Part shown: positions 46,772-57,230 of the stretch, piece after piece | How the letters are laid out: the number at the start of each line of letters is the position of its first letter | Numbering within the stretch: position 1 is the stretch's first letter | Notes under the pieces: generated by a model | What the model saw: only the letters and a program-made list of their open reading frames with translations | Database searches by the model: none | Told to the model about the DNA's origin: nothing | Position numbers and translations under genes: made by a program | From: Costus lasius | Taxonomy: Eukaryota; Streptophyta; Magnoliopsida; Zingiberales; Costaceae | Assembly (NCBI GenBank): GCA_027563935.2 | Contig: CM050449.1 | Location: forward strand, 79,019,178-79,083,177 | Direction of reading: 5' to 3' | DNA length: 64,000 bases

Positions 46772-46788
46772 AAGTGCAAGTGGGAGAT
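46772..46788 (+). promoter_or_regulatory. A5 polypurine tract
   Basis: AAGTGCAAGTGGGAGAT, abutting the 3' LTR. Confidence 0.8.
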
Positions 46789-48509
46789 TGTTGGGGTATG
46801 CCCTTAAGGCTAATGTTTGAGGCCTTGGGATTGTATAAGTATCATGTAATAAACTCTTAAGTTTATAATAAGGCATGGTTGTTATTCAGGTTGTTACCTT
46901 GTCTGCTGTAATAAGTGTACTTCTGAATAATGTCTCAAAGCTGTTCAGCTAGGCTGACAGGCTATAAGTCCTTAGTCGAGATATCTTGGTGAACATGAGA
47001 CAGCCTTGATATGATGGAGACTAATATGAGTGCTAATCTTATAGGATGCTTCGAGCATGGAATAAGATGTAGACTCATGGGTACATTGGATGTACTGGAC
47101 AGACCCTACTGGGATATTGCATTGCTTGTCACAATGTGAATGATCCCTGTAAGCAGCAAGTGGCACATGTCCTTTGACTTGAGATCACTTGTGTTTCTAA
47201 ATGATGATTGTCATTGTTTTGAGGTAGTTCAATATCATTTGAAATATAATGATTATAGACTATCTTGGATGGTGAGCTTGAATCAGGTTAGGGCACTAGT
47301 GATAGATAAAGGATTGCCGTCTCCTTGTTTAAGGAGTGTGATGTTCTAAAGGCCCCCCTATATGAGATGATTGAGGTAGTGTATGGCCATACCCAGATGA
47401 CTATGTGCATCTGATCTAATCATGCTCATCGTATTGGAGTTACAAGCTTGACATGCTTGTCCAATAAGAACATCCAGTGGCAAAGGACATATGTGTGCCT
47501 TGTGAGTTTTGATTCACACTTGTGTCATGGTTTGGGTGTAGTCTTGGAAGACTATTTCCTTTATATCGGGAGACAGTGATGTGTTGCTAGATACCCCTCA
47601 CTGATCGTGATAACGTAAGTTGTCGTTACCGACATTTAAAGGAAACCCTTAGGGTCGCACAATTTGATGATATGGCTTTCTTGAGTCAGATCGTGTGGAC
47701 TGAATTGTATGGGTTCAGTTTAAAGGGGTTTAATCTCTGATTGCAAGTGAGATCTAGCCTGATCATGTTTGATTGATTAGGGCTTTAGATCGGTAAGCTT
47801 CGATCGAGAGAGATGATGCTAGATCGGTGAGATCAGGAGCATCAGGAGATGAACGGCTAGATCATGAGCCATTTGGTTCATAGAGGGTCTAGACTATGCC
47901 TTGGCTTGGCTTGGTTTGAGTTTGGTCTTTGGGCCAAATCGAATTGAACCAAAGCATGAACCGGTTCACTAGGTGAACGCATGGTTCATCAAGAGGGGCG
48001 TTTTGGCGTTGGAGAGTGGCTTCATGACTTTCCATTTTGGGAAGTCATGTAACGTCATTTGTCTTGATGTCGCCGAAGTGCATTTGCTCTCTTGTCTTTG
48101 CGTTTTGTTTTTGGGGAAAAGAGAGCTTGCTTGCCATCTCGTGTGGAAGGAAGTGGACGACAAGAACAAGCGCTCGGCCAAGGAAACTTCTCCATCATCC
48201 TAACATTCGATCAAGGACACCTTGCGCATCCTTGCTAGCACAAGGAGATCCAAGGAGAAGCCATCTTCTCTTGTGTGTGATTATCTTCGGAGAAGGGGCA
48301 CTTGCGCCTTTGCTTCCAAAGCTCCATCTAAACCGAGATGGCTATGGTATGAGTCTCAACTTCACCAAGTTGAACATATGTTTATGCTAAGATTCTTGAA
48401 AACCTTTTGCTTCCGCTTGCAATGGTGATGCGCCACCCCTTTAAGGTTTTCGCCCCCCTCTTGAAAGGGATTTTGTTTACTTGCGCTCCCCCATGAAGGG
48501 GACACTTCA
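46789..48509 (+). repeat. A5 3' LTR
   Basis: 1,721 bp, no difference from the 5' LTR noticed by eye. Followed by GCCAC and the resumption of G1 gag. Confidence 0.97.
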
Positions 48510-49166
48510 GCCACTCCTCAAAAGGAGCTCATCAAACCTAGTGGTGTAATCGGTGACAGATTGACTACCTTGGACTAGGCTCATGGCTTCATCAATTATT
48601 TTGAGTTGGAAGTAGGGAGGGACATATTTTTCCCTAAGTTTGTCTCGCATCTCTTCCCATCTCTCAATAGGAGGGCGCCTAAACACTTCTAGGTTCCTCT
48701 CTATCCTTGTCCAGTATAACCTAGCAGTACCTTCTAAGAGACAACGGGTGAACCTAACCTTAGATCGACTAGGCATCATGCTCCAGTCAAAATATCGTTC
48801 GAGTTTGTCAACCCAATCTAAGAACTCTCTAGGGTCAAGGGAACCACTAAAGGTTGGGGGTGTGAGTTTGATGTTGCGTTGCACATCATCCTCCTTAGGT
48901 CTGTGGTAGGGTTGAGCACGTGGCTCATCCCATTCAGGTTCTTGGTCTTCCCTAGGAAGATCTCTATTGTTTTGAGTGGGTGGTTCTAGGATGGGTCCAT
49001 TTGAGGTCTGACTAGGGGTTCTAGAGCCTCTATGAGTTTCTAGATCGTGAATCCTAGTGTCCATTTGGTCAAGGTTTGACTCAAAATGCAAAGACGAAAA
49101 GCGTGCAGAAATATGAAGATGCAACGGAGTTGGATCGTGCAAACAATAAGAATTGAACGCGCGACT

Positions 49167-49178
49167 CCTTTGATACCA
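49167..49178 (-). promoter_or_regulatory. G1 primer-binding site
   Basis: Minus-strand TGGTATCAAAGG, five bases after the putative LTR end; a variant of the initiator tRNA-Met complement. Confidence 0.6.
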
Positions 49179-49773
49179 GAATTTGATGTAGCTACTATAG
49201 GTGGGTTGGTCTTTAGCTCCGTACTCTAATGGTTTATGAGACGATGCTCAAAAAACGTGAGAGGGTATGGAGACAAGGGAAGTAAAACGTGTGTCATAAA
49301 ATGATCAACGTGAAAACCAGTGAGAAACAATACGGAAGATGGCGATGAATACGTTTCAGGGCAACACGAAGATGAAGAAAACCAATGACACCCAACTACG
49401 CAAATAAAACTCACTAACCTCTCTTAGCGAGAGATTTAAGCATAGCACGGTAACAAGACAGCGGACTTAGCAGCGACTCAGCTCACACGCCTATGAACCT
49501 GCGGTCACACCAAAGCCAAGGAACGTCCATGTCTCCGGCATACGGATGCCCGTGGGTAAGGAAATCAAACAGGAACAACACAACCAAATTCGAAAACAGG
49601 CGAACCTGACGCACCGACGGTGCAATTTACTTCTTTGAAAGGAAAGACGATTACAACCGGTAGGCGAGGAATCGAGACCATGCCAAAGATCACACACCTT
49701 GCTCCACACTCTAACCTCTCCAAAGTGAGCTCCTATCACACAAGAAAGATGAGGAACAAACTAAACTCCGACT

Positions 49774-49784
49774 CCTTTTTATAG
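49774..49784 (-). promoter_or_regulatory. G1 LTR TATA box
   Basis: Minus-strand CTATAAAAAGG in the putative LTR, with three 27-bp repeats immediately upstream on that strand. Confidence 0.6.
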
Positions 49785-49793
49785 AGTAAGGGA

Positions 49794-49874
49794 GGGAATA
49801 TCACACCACAAGCATGACTAGGGAATATCACACCCTAAGCATGACTAGGGAATATCACACCACAAACATGACTA
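49794..49874 (-). repeat. Three tandem 27-bp repeats in the G1 LTR promoter region
   Basis: Units at 49794-49820, 49821-49847 and 49848-49874, each GGGAATATCACACC plus A/C-rich sequence ending CATGACTA, with two or three substitutions between units. Ten bases upstream of the TATA box on the element strand. Confidence 0.9.
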
Positions 49875-50235
49875 CCCACTTTAACAAACTAAAAGCAGTC
49901 AAGATGCTGTTGATGCAAGCATACTAATATAAGCACTAACTAACTGCTACCAACTAAAGTAGATGAGGGAATCTGAAGCTGGGTGCATGGGCTAGACCTC
50001 CTGGGCTACAACTAGGCCGTATGATGGAATCAAAAGCTGGGCGCCTGGGCTGCAACTGGGTTGTCGAAGCATGAGGCAATGAAATAGCAGAATTTGCTGA
50101 TGGTGGGCTGATTCATCACTGTGCTAGCTTGTTCTTGGGCCGTGTTGGTCAACTGGTTGTGGTAGCGATCATTGACCGGGTCTTCAGGTGGCCGGGGTGC
50201 CAAGCACGTGGGCCGCACTGATGTAGGGGGCAAAC

Positions 50236-51894
50236 ACAGGACAAAGGTGGATGCAAACAACGCTTCTATAAAAGTAGTTTTTTGTATTTTATAATAAAAA
50301 CCGGAATTACTTCTAACGAAGTTGGAAAATATTTTTGGTATTTTATAAATAGAGAAAATCGAAAACTAAGTTACTTTAAACTACGAATTAGAAAGACACT
50401 TAATCTATGAAATGAAATTGCTAGAAGGAATACTCATAGTGTGATCCTTGAGAATAGAAGGATCGTGACGTCCCGGTCTTCAACGGTCCTACTCTGATGG
50501 AAGGAGTTGCATCATTACAAGCAAACACAGACAAGCGAGATCCGCACATACCACGGATTCATATTACAGATCAAGAACTAAGGGGGAGGTTAAGCCTCAG
50601 AAATTCCCTTAACACTTTAACTAAAGGAGAGAGGGGAAGGAAGAGGGGAAAGGACTTGCGCCAAGATGATCTTCCAAGAATTGCGTTTCCCTACAACAAG
50701 CACTTTGATTAGTGTAGAAACAAGTTCTAGAAATTATGTAAAGGAGAGGTGAAAGAACTTAGCCGATTTGAAGTCTTGTTGATGTTGTTCTTCATGCTAG
50801 CCGAAAGTGAAGGAACCTTTAAAGATCTTTGTTGTTTGCCGAGATCAAAGGATGATGAGGCTTCCTTATAGTCTCGCCAAGGTGTGCAAGATCCTTCAAG
50901 GGGTTGAATGCGTTGAGGACTTGAGAAGAAGGGGGAGAAGGGAAAGGGCTCGGCCCTTTAGAGGAGAGGGGGAGGTAGAAATTCCTTAGGCGACACAAGC
51001 ACCAATGCTAACACAAAGTTTTCATCTAGGCAACTACTCGACAATGAGAAGAGGGCTACAATTTATAGGCTCAACAAGCCATGGGCAAGGGTGACAATTC
51101 ACCCTAGGCACAATCACAAAGTTATGGAAGAAATTAATGCTCAATTAAAACATTTCCTTTAGTAATTTTGAATTTCGAATTCTTTCTTTGATGGAGCTTC
51201 CTTGTGGCCGAATCCTCTTGAGCTCCTTCCTTGTTTGCTTGGATGAGATGGCGTCCATTTGAATTTTGAAAAGCCTTCCTTCAAGAGCATGGGCGGCTAG
51301 AGATTTCCAAAGTTGGTTCCACAAATTGGGGATCTAGATGATGATCCCTTGATTTGTGGATCTTGATTGATCCTTGATGGCTAGGCGCATTGAAGGCTCC
51401 TCAATTGGCAAGTTGTGGGCTGGTTCTTCACATTCGAATTCTTCCTCTTATTAGGTGGCGCCTTGGGTTGATTTGGAAGGTGGAGTTGCATTCAATATAA
51501 GCTCCTTCAACTTGAAGTCTCTAGTCAAGTGTTGAAGTGCTTCCTTCCATAATTGGAGCTCCACTTGAGTGGCTTAGCTTGAGCTTCCTAGCTTCCCTTG
51601 AGCTGGGCTTTAACCTGCCCAATTATTGACAGAAAAACCAGTAGACTATTCTAGGAGATAATGCATGACCTAATAAGGAAACTACAGGGTGCACTAGGGC
51701 TTATTCAAGGCAAATCGGAAAAAGTGCAAATAAGGAAAAAGGGTGACCTAGGAGGAAAGGCCATATCTGATGGGCTTCCTCCTAGTCCTTCCAGACCTTC
51801 TAGGGGCAGGGTTGGCCTCTCCATCATTTCTCCCCGTGTGGGCTGATAATGGACTAATGATGCCCGTGTACCGCTCTGGTGGTTGACTTGAATG
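50236..51894. other. Unassigned sequence
   Basis: I see no credible gene, LTR pair or tRNA. It is a mix of AT-rich DNA (50270-50400), purine-rich stretches (50590-50990) and C/T-rich stretches (51190-51600). The longest ORFs (60-71 codons) have no recognisable motif. It may be remnants of further LTR elements, as both neighbours are. Confidence 0.5.
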
Positions 51895-52314
51895 CTAAGA
51901 TTGCCTTATCAAGATTGCGTCAGGCCCCTTTGAACTTTCTTGGGGAGGTGGAACCTTGTCTGGAGGCAGGTCCACAGAATGGCCATGTTTGTTTGGTTCT
52001 GGAGCTTCCATGGTGGTTCCCCCTACATCACTAAGCTTCCAAGCATCATTCTTAAAAGTGCTGCAATAACCTTCATCATCAAGCTTTCCCACGAAAATCA
52101 AATTCAAGCAAATATTGGGAACATGCTTTACATTTTTGTTAGTCGGCATAGTGCCATTAGCAGTTTCGAGGCAAACGTCACCACTGCCTGCAACATCAAT
52201 GGTGGTATTGCCACCCAATTTCACTATTCCATATTTGGCAGGTGTGTAGGTGGCAAAACAATCTCTGTTGGATGTAGCATGGGTAGTGGCACCACTATCA
52301 ACTACCCAGCTCAT
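51895..52314 (-). pseudogene. F1: copia protease fragment, cut by B1
   Basis: 139 codons. The first part reads W-V-V-D-S-G-A-T-T-H followed by the loop and cysteine pattern of a Ty1/copia protease, then jumps at about residue 90 to a proline/glutamate-rich stretch like the linker between integrase and reverse transcriptase. This suggests an internal deletion. It begins at the B1 border, so the upstream gag part should lie on the far side of B1, off-window. Unlike family A, it has the standard D-S-G active site. Confidence 0.75.
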
Positions 52315-54045
52315 TGTTAGTGTTTATGCCCTAGGACCTTAGGATGGTCCATGGGATATTTGCATCACATCTAGTTGATAGATGAGTTATCCTGACATTG
52401 TCATTGTTACGCATAGTTGTACATCTGCGCATATGTACATATGCATATACAATGTCCATTAGAGATAGATTTTATCTAGTCTCTGTGTTTATCCCTGGTC
52501 GAGAATAATGGTGGATATGGGACAGCTATGATTCGCTTGAGACTAGTACATGCGCTGGTTGAGCACGGGTTGCTAATGCAGGCATATGGGTATATCAAGG
52601 GAGATATACTGGATCGACCCGCCGTGAGGATTCATCTCAGTGTCACGGGATGAATATAATAGTGATAGAGTTGCGCTTGTCCTAGACTTGAGGGCATTGG
52701 TATCTCTATATAGTGATTGATGTACTTTGATGCAACCTAACGCTTCGCCGTAAAAGGGAAGTCATAACGGTTGTCATTGGGTATGTCATAAGCCGTATGA
52801 GAGATTCAATGTGCCAATAGAGGATTTGCCCCTTCCTTACGGGGAAGATTGATTGTCCATGACGCCCCTATATGGATGACTGAAAGTGTATGGCCATACC
52901 CAGGTAAGAACCTGATTTAATCATGCCATATTATTGGGATTAACAAGTGTGACACACATGCACAATCTGGACATCAGTTGGCAAAAGGACAAAGCTGCAT
53001 TTGTACTTTGTCGCAGTTTTAGGGGATGTCGATAATGACACCATTATGATGACTTGGGTAGCAATGATGTATTGCTAGGTGCCACTCATTGTTTGTGATG
53101 ATTTACTCATCACTACCAATGTCTGAAGAACCTATAGGGTCGCACACCTTGACACTCGAGTTCTCATCTTGATTGTTTAGCCTCTGATCGAATCATTGTG
53201 TGATTCAGATCTTTTTGGGGAACTGATGCTTTGAGACTTTTATAGAGGAGATGATATTTTATTTTAGTTCATTGTTGACCACTAGTTGACTCTAGTGGAC
53301 CACGTTTGACCTCTGTTGACCCGTGTTGTCAAAATGAGTCAAACAAGGGTGTAGGTGCAAGTTTGGGCTTGGCACTTTAGTCACATGAATAAAATAAAAT
53401 TATTAATTGGCAAGAGAATTTTTCTCTTGGCTAATTAATAAGCTTGGGCGTAATTTACAATTAATTGCATCTGCGGGGATTCGAACCCATGACACTTAAT
53501 TGTGAATAGACGTCTATGCTCAATATCCCACATGGGAAAGATCTCCAGCGTACGTCTGGCTCTGATATTATAAATAGAGAGGCCCACCTGGGAGATGTTT
53601 TGTACCAGACTCTTCTCTTGCCTCTAGTTGTCGCCTCCCCTCTGCTCCTTGGCGTGAGGGTCTAGGAGGTGACAACAAATAAAAGTTTTTCGGCATCAAA
53701 GGTTGGCACAAGTGGCAGTGCTACCCACACCTTGTCTCCAACACCCCTTCTTCTCCTTGTCGTTGGCGCAAGTTGAAAAGGCTAGAGGCATGGATCTCAT
53801 CTTCCGGGGCTAGCACCCAGCGTGGAGATTGGGGAGGACTCGAGGAGTCCGTGTGTGCGCGATTGCAGAGGACGGGCCCTTGCGCATCTTCTTCATCGAC
53901 CGCTCCTAAAAGTTGCTTGATAAGGTACTATCCTTTTGACATCCTTTGTATTCTTCGTAAGACGGTCCTTATTGTTAAATTAGGAATCTCGTTTCGGGCT
54001 CGCTTTTGCTGTTTTCGTTTTCTTTTAGCCCAGGGATTCCCAACA
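52315..54045 (+). repeat. B1 5' LTR
   Basis: 1,731 bp, TGTTAGTG...TTCCCAACA. A perfect 7-bp hairpin (GTGATGA-TTTAC-TCATCAC, 53095-53113) occupies the place of the family-A hairpin and is followed by a matching block ending GGGTCGCACA. A donor-like AAG-GTACTA lies at 53922-53930. Confidence 0.93.
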
Positions 54046-56347
54046 ATGGTATCAGAGCCAATTTACAAGATACATCGGTGTATGGTTTTTTTTTCTAGCA
54101 TGCACATGTCATAGAAATTTTTTTAAAAAAATCTTTATGCCATGTTTTATGTGTAGAAAAATAGTAGGTTTGTTATTTCTCGCTCTTATGAAATTCATGA
54201 TTTTCGGTTTCTCCACATGGGGATACACCCTATGTGTGAGAATTTATTTCCCCTCATATTCATGGGATAGACCCACGATGTGAGACTTGTATCTAGATTT
54301 TGGGACATGGACTAGGTGATTGCCCTAATCCGTACAAGTTAGGGATTGCAAGTGGCATCGATAATCGGGGTATATATGGCCACTTGTAGACTCCTAAGAG
54401 AAAATGAAAGATCTGAATTTTCAAAAAGATTGCGGAGATTTAACGAACATGTTTTCTAATGAAAATCTAAAATCTGATTCTGTAGTTTTTCATTGCATAT
54501 AGAAGAGCATGTATTAAATGTTTTTCCTTATGCATTTGATATGATCAAAGTCAAGCCCTATTGCCATGCCTGTGATGTATCAATGTGAGGCCTGCATGCT
54601 GCTTTCAATTTTGTATTTTCAATTCTACATTGTAAATCAAATCAAAGGCCTTGATGACATTTTGTGGCGTTTTCCTCTCTCTCTCCCTTGCGCATCTCTC
54701 AAGGTGGCGCAACTCTCACCTAGCCGAACCCTAGGGTGGCTTCTAAGGTTAAACCTAGGGGCGCATCTAAGGGGGTGGCGGCTAGGGTTAGGGTTGGCGC
54801 ACCTCACCTCCTAAGCTGGCGCATCCCCTTATTTGACCTACCTTGAGTGTCTTCTAGGGTTACCTAGTTTGTTCACATAAGGGATGATGGATGGATAAGG
54901 TGATGGTGCAACCTAGTCAAGTAAGGGGGCTGACCTTCATCCTCAACCGAACCCTCATGACTTCTAGGTCTCCTAGTGGCGCATGCATGGGTTCAAGGGC
55001 TGATAATGAAGGAAAAGCAACCTAAGGGGGCTGATCTTATTCCTTGACTGAAACATGGTGCATCCTAGTTTTCCTAGGTGGCGCATATTAGGTTCATGGG
55101 TTGAGGAAGACGATTGGCGCTCCAAGCTTGCAGAGGGGCTAATCTTCTATCATTAGCCAAGAACTTGAAGTTCTTTTGGATGCTTCTTAAGTTCATGGGC
55201 TGATGAAGGAAGATTGAGCACCAAGGATGCTTGATGGCACATCCAAACAAAGGGGGCACACCTCTAGGTGGCGCACCTTGCAAGGGATGATTCGTATCAA
55301 GCATTGAGGTGAGATACCTAGCATAGAGATGATACATGGATGTTTGGCCGAACCTTAGGAGGAGCCTAGGGTTTGTGAGCTATCTTCCAGGAAGAGATAT
55401 GAGTTGGCCAAATCCTAGGAGGAGCCTAGGATTTGCGAGCTGGCTCATAGAGAAGACTCGGTCTCGCCGAACCTAAAGGGGATCAAGGGTTTTCCTAGAT
55501 GGTGCCTTTAGGGTTCGCGAGCTGACCCATGGAGCGGAAGACCTAGGTGGCACACCGTGGGGCCTTGGAGTAGAGCCCTTAGGGCACTCAGGGATGAGCT
55601 AAGGATTTGTTGGCATGGGCCCATGGCTCATAGCCCTTGGTAGTGCTAGGTGGCTAGGACTAGGTTTAGGGGCTTGTTACCCATGTTTTGGGCTTTGATC
55701 ACATCATCATTTACTATTTCTATTCCAGAATGCCTTTACTGCTTTGTTTTATTCTACCATATGATTGCATGTCTGTATTGGTAGAATAAGATAAAAAGCC
55801 GTGGTACCGAGACCACAAAAATCCTCGATAAATTATATCAAGTCCCGTTACTTAGCCTTCTGACGCGTAACCCTCGTCAAACTGTCGATCGATGGTGCTG
55901 TGCACTGTTTCCCACCCTGTGGGACACACCCATCTATCTTCAGGAGGCGTGTGGTGACAATAATTTCCCCAGCCTGGTTAAAACTCTGGACGCGCCATTT
56001 GCAAGGAAATTGTTGGCCCTGGGTATAACGGTCAGGTCGGACTTCACTAGGATTTTTCATATGTGGTGGTTCACATGATGAAATTTCTAGAGGCAGCCTC
56101 AAGAGGTTAGGACTTTGTGCTGTATCCAGCCCTCGCTGGATACAAAGTGCCTGAACAGTCTAAAGAAGGGGAATTGCCGAGTAGCAATTGGCCGACGAGC
56201 CTACCTCAGGAAGCATGCGTCACCTTGTGCAGTACATCCTACCCTCGTGGGACGCAAGGCCGTGTACGAAATGAGAAACAGTCATTTATAAAAGGCCAGA
56301 ATAAATGATTGAAATGTGATACTGATATGCTCTTGTTTGTATTGTAG
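54046..56347 (+). other. B1 leader
   Basis: 2.3 kb without a credible gene. It shares blocks with the family-A leader: CTTCTGACGCG at 55857-55867, CCATCTATCTTCAG near 55930, and two strong hairpins (55911-55923 and 56122-56143). It ends in a branch-like TACTGAT (56320-56326), a T-rich tract and TAG (56345-56347) directly before the gag ATG. Confidence 0.75.
54047..54059 (+). promoter_or_regulatory. B1 primer-binding site
   Basis: TGGTATCAGAGCC, an exact match to the complement of initiator tRNA-Met, one base after the LTR. Confidence 0.93.
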
Positions 56348-57230
56348 ATGGCTTCTACAAGCAATAACAGCAACGGACTGTCATTCCGTTCCTTCTTTGA
56401 GAGGGAGAAGTTAACTGGAGTTAACTTCATGGACTGGTACCGGCACTTGAGGATAATCCTCAAGAAGGAGAAGAAATTGTATGTCTTAGAGCAAGCGCTT
56501 CCTCCTCAACCGTCATCCTCAGCCTGCACGGCTGAACGAGAAGCTTTTCGCAAGCATCAGGATGACGCCTTGGATGTTGGCTGCCTTATATTAGCCACGA
56601 TGTCGTCCGAGTTGTAGATGCAGCATGAGGATCAGAATGCATTTCAGATCATCACGCATCTAATGCAACTATTCGAGTCGCAGGATAGAACAGAAAGGTT
56701 TGAAACATCCAAGGCTACTTTTCAGTACAAGATGCCTAAAGGTCCTCCAGTGGGACCACATGTACTCAAGTTGCTTGGGTACTTGTCGCATCTCACTAGA
56801 CTTGGACACCCGATGGATCAGGATGTGGCTACGGACCTTATCCTGCAGTCGCTGCCTCCGAGTTATAGCTCTTTTATCATTAACTTCAATATGAACAAAA
56901 TAGCTTGTACTCACGAGGAGCTGCTAAACTGCTGGAAGTGACCGAGAAGGAAATGGTCAGGTGCAAACCCAACACCATTCTTATAGTCTCCAAGGACAAT
57001 AAGAAGCGGAAATGGGGTAAGGGCAAGTCCAAGGCCAAGGCACTGAAGAAAGGCAGGGTGAGGGAGAACAAGTGCTTCAACTGTGGCCAGGAGGGCCATT
57101 GGCGCAAAGACTGCATGCATCCTCAGAAAGAGATGAAGAGAAGTAACCCTTCATCTTCAGGCTCAGGTAATTTTATTACCAAATCCTATATTCTCTATTT
57201 CTGTACATGGGTATTTTATACCACATGGTG
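56348..57230 (+). pseudogene. gag: B1 gag with premature stop and frameshift
   Basis: Starts M-A-S at the ATG directly after the putative splice acceptor and aligns with family-A gag from about residue 6. A TAG at 56615 replaces an expected CAG. One base is missing at about 56929, where family A has an ATG codon. The knuckle C-F-N-C...H...C (57073-57114) is intact. Downstream the protease fades into stops after about 57170. Probably non-functional. Confidence 0.88.

Larger units (their letters stand above)
39386..48509 (+). mobile_element. A5: recent family-A element with frameshifted gag-pol
   Basis: 9,124 bp, two 1,721-bp LTRs in which I see no difference, flanked by GCCAC (39381-39385, 48510-48514) within G1 gag. 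Very young, yet its ORF is broken twice, so it probably depends on proteins from relatives or was damaged during its own copying. Confidence 0.97.
36727..49064 (-). pseudogene. gag-pol: G1 gag-pol (Ty3/gypsy), split by A5, frameshifted and truncated
   Basis: Gag starts at the ATG at 49064 (the frame is open further upstream) and runs to 48510; after A5 it resumes at 39385 in the same frame, so it was continuous before that insertion. It has a CCHC knuckle (about 39064-39105), a protease-like D-G-G-S motif, reverse transcriptase with YFDD (37731-37742), and RNase H up to a stop at 36936. A one-base slip in the A-run at about 36947-36952 breaks the frame; the integrase N-terminal segment continues in another frame to 36727. 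The order reverse transcriptase then integrase marks Ty3/gypsy. Lineage not determined. Confidence 0.9.
36727..50235 (-). mobile_element. G1: Ty3/gypsy element, minus strand, cut by Ao and by A5
   Basis: The 5' LTR lies at the right (49184 to about 50235), then primer site, gag and pol running leftward. A5 is inserted in gag (target duplication GCCAC). At 36727 the element is cut in the integrase zinc-finger region by the outer family-A LTR, so the rest of integrase and the 3' LTR lie left of the window. The right boundary is approximate. Confidence 0.85.
49184..50235 (-). repeat. G1 5' LTR (right boundary approximate)
   Basis: On the minus strand it would run TGTTTGCCCCC to GCTACATCA. Support: the primer site follows directly, and there is a TATA box (CTATAAAAAGG, 49774-49784) about 450 bp from its start with tandem repeats just upstream. 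The partner LTR is off-window, so the start at about 50235 is inferred from a TG dinucleotide only. Confidence 0.6.

Noticed and set aside
51661..51846. 61-codon ORF in the unassigned region
   Set aside because: Short, no motif, no neighbour or signal to support it.
53470..53500. GGGGATTCGAACCC in the B1 LTR, resembling a tRNA T-arm on the minus strand
   Set aside because: No cloverleaf could be assembled around it; no anticodon or D-arm at the right spacing.
55074..55337. 87-codon minus-strand ORF in the B1 leader
   Set aside because: No motif; lies in a leader with repeated GGCGCA-rich sequence and no supporting signals.
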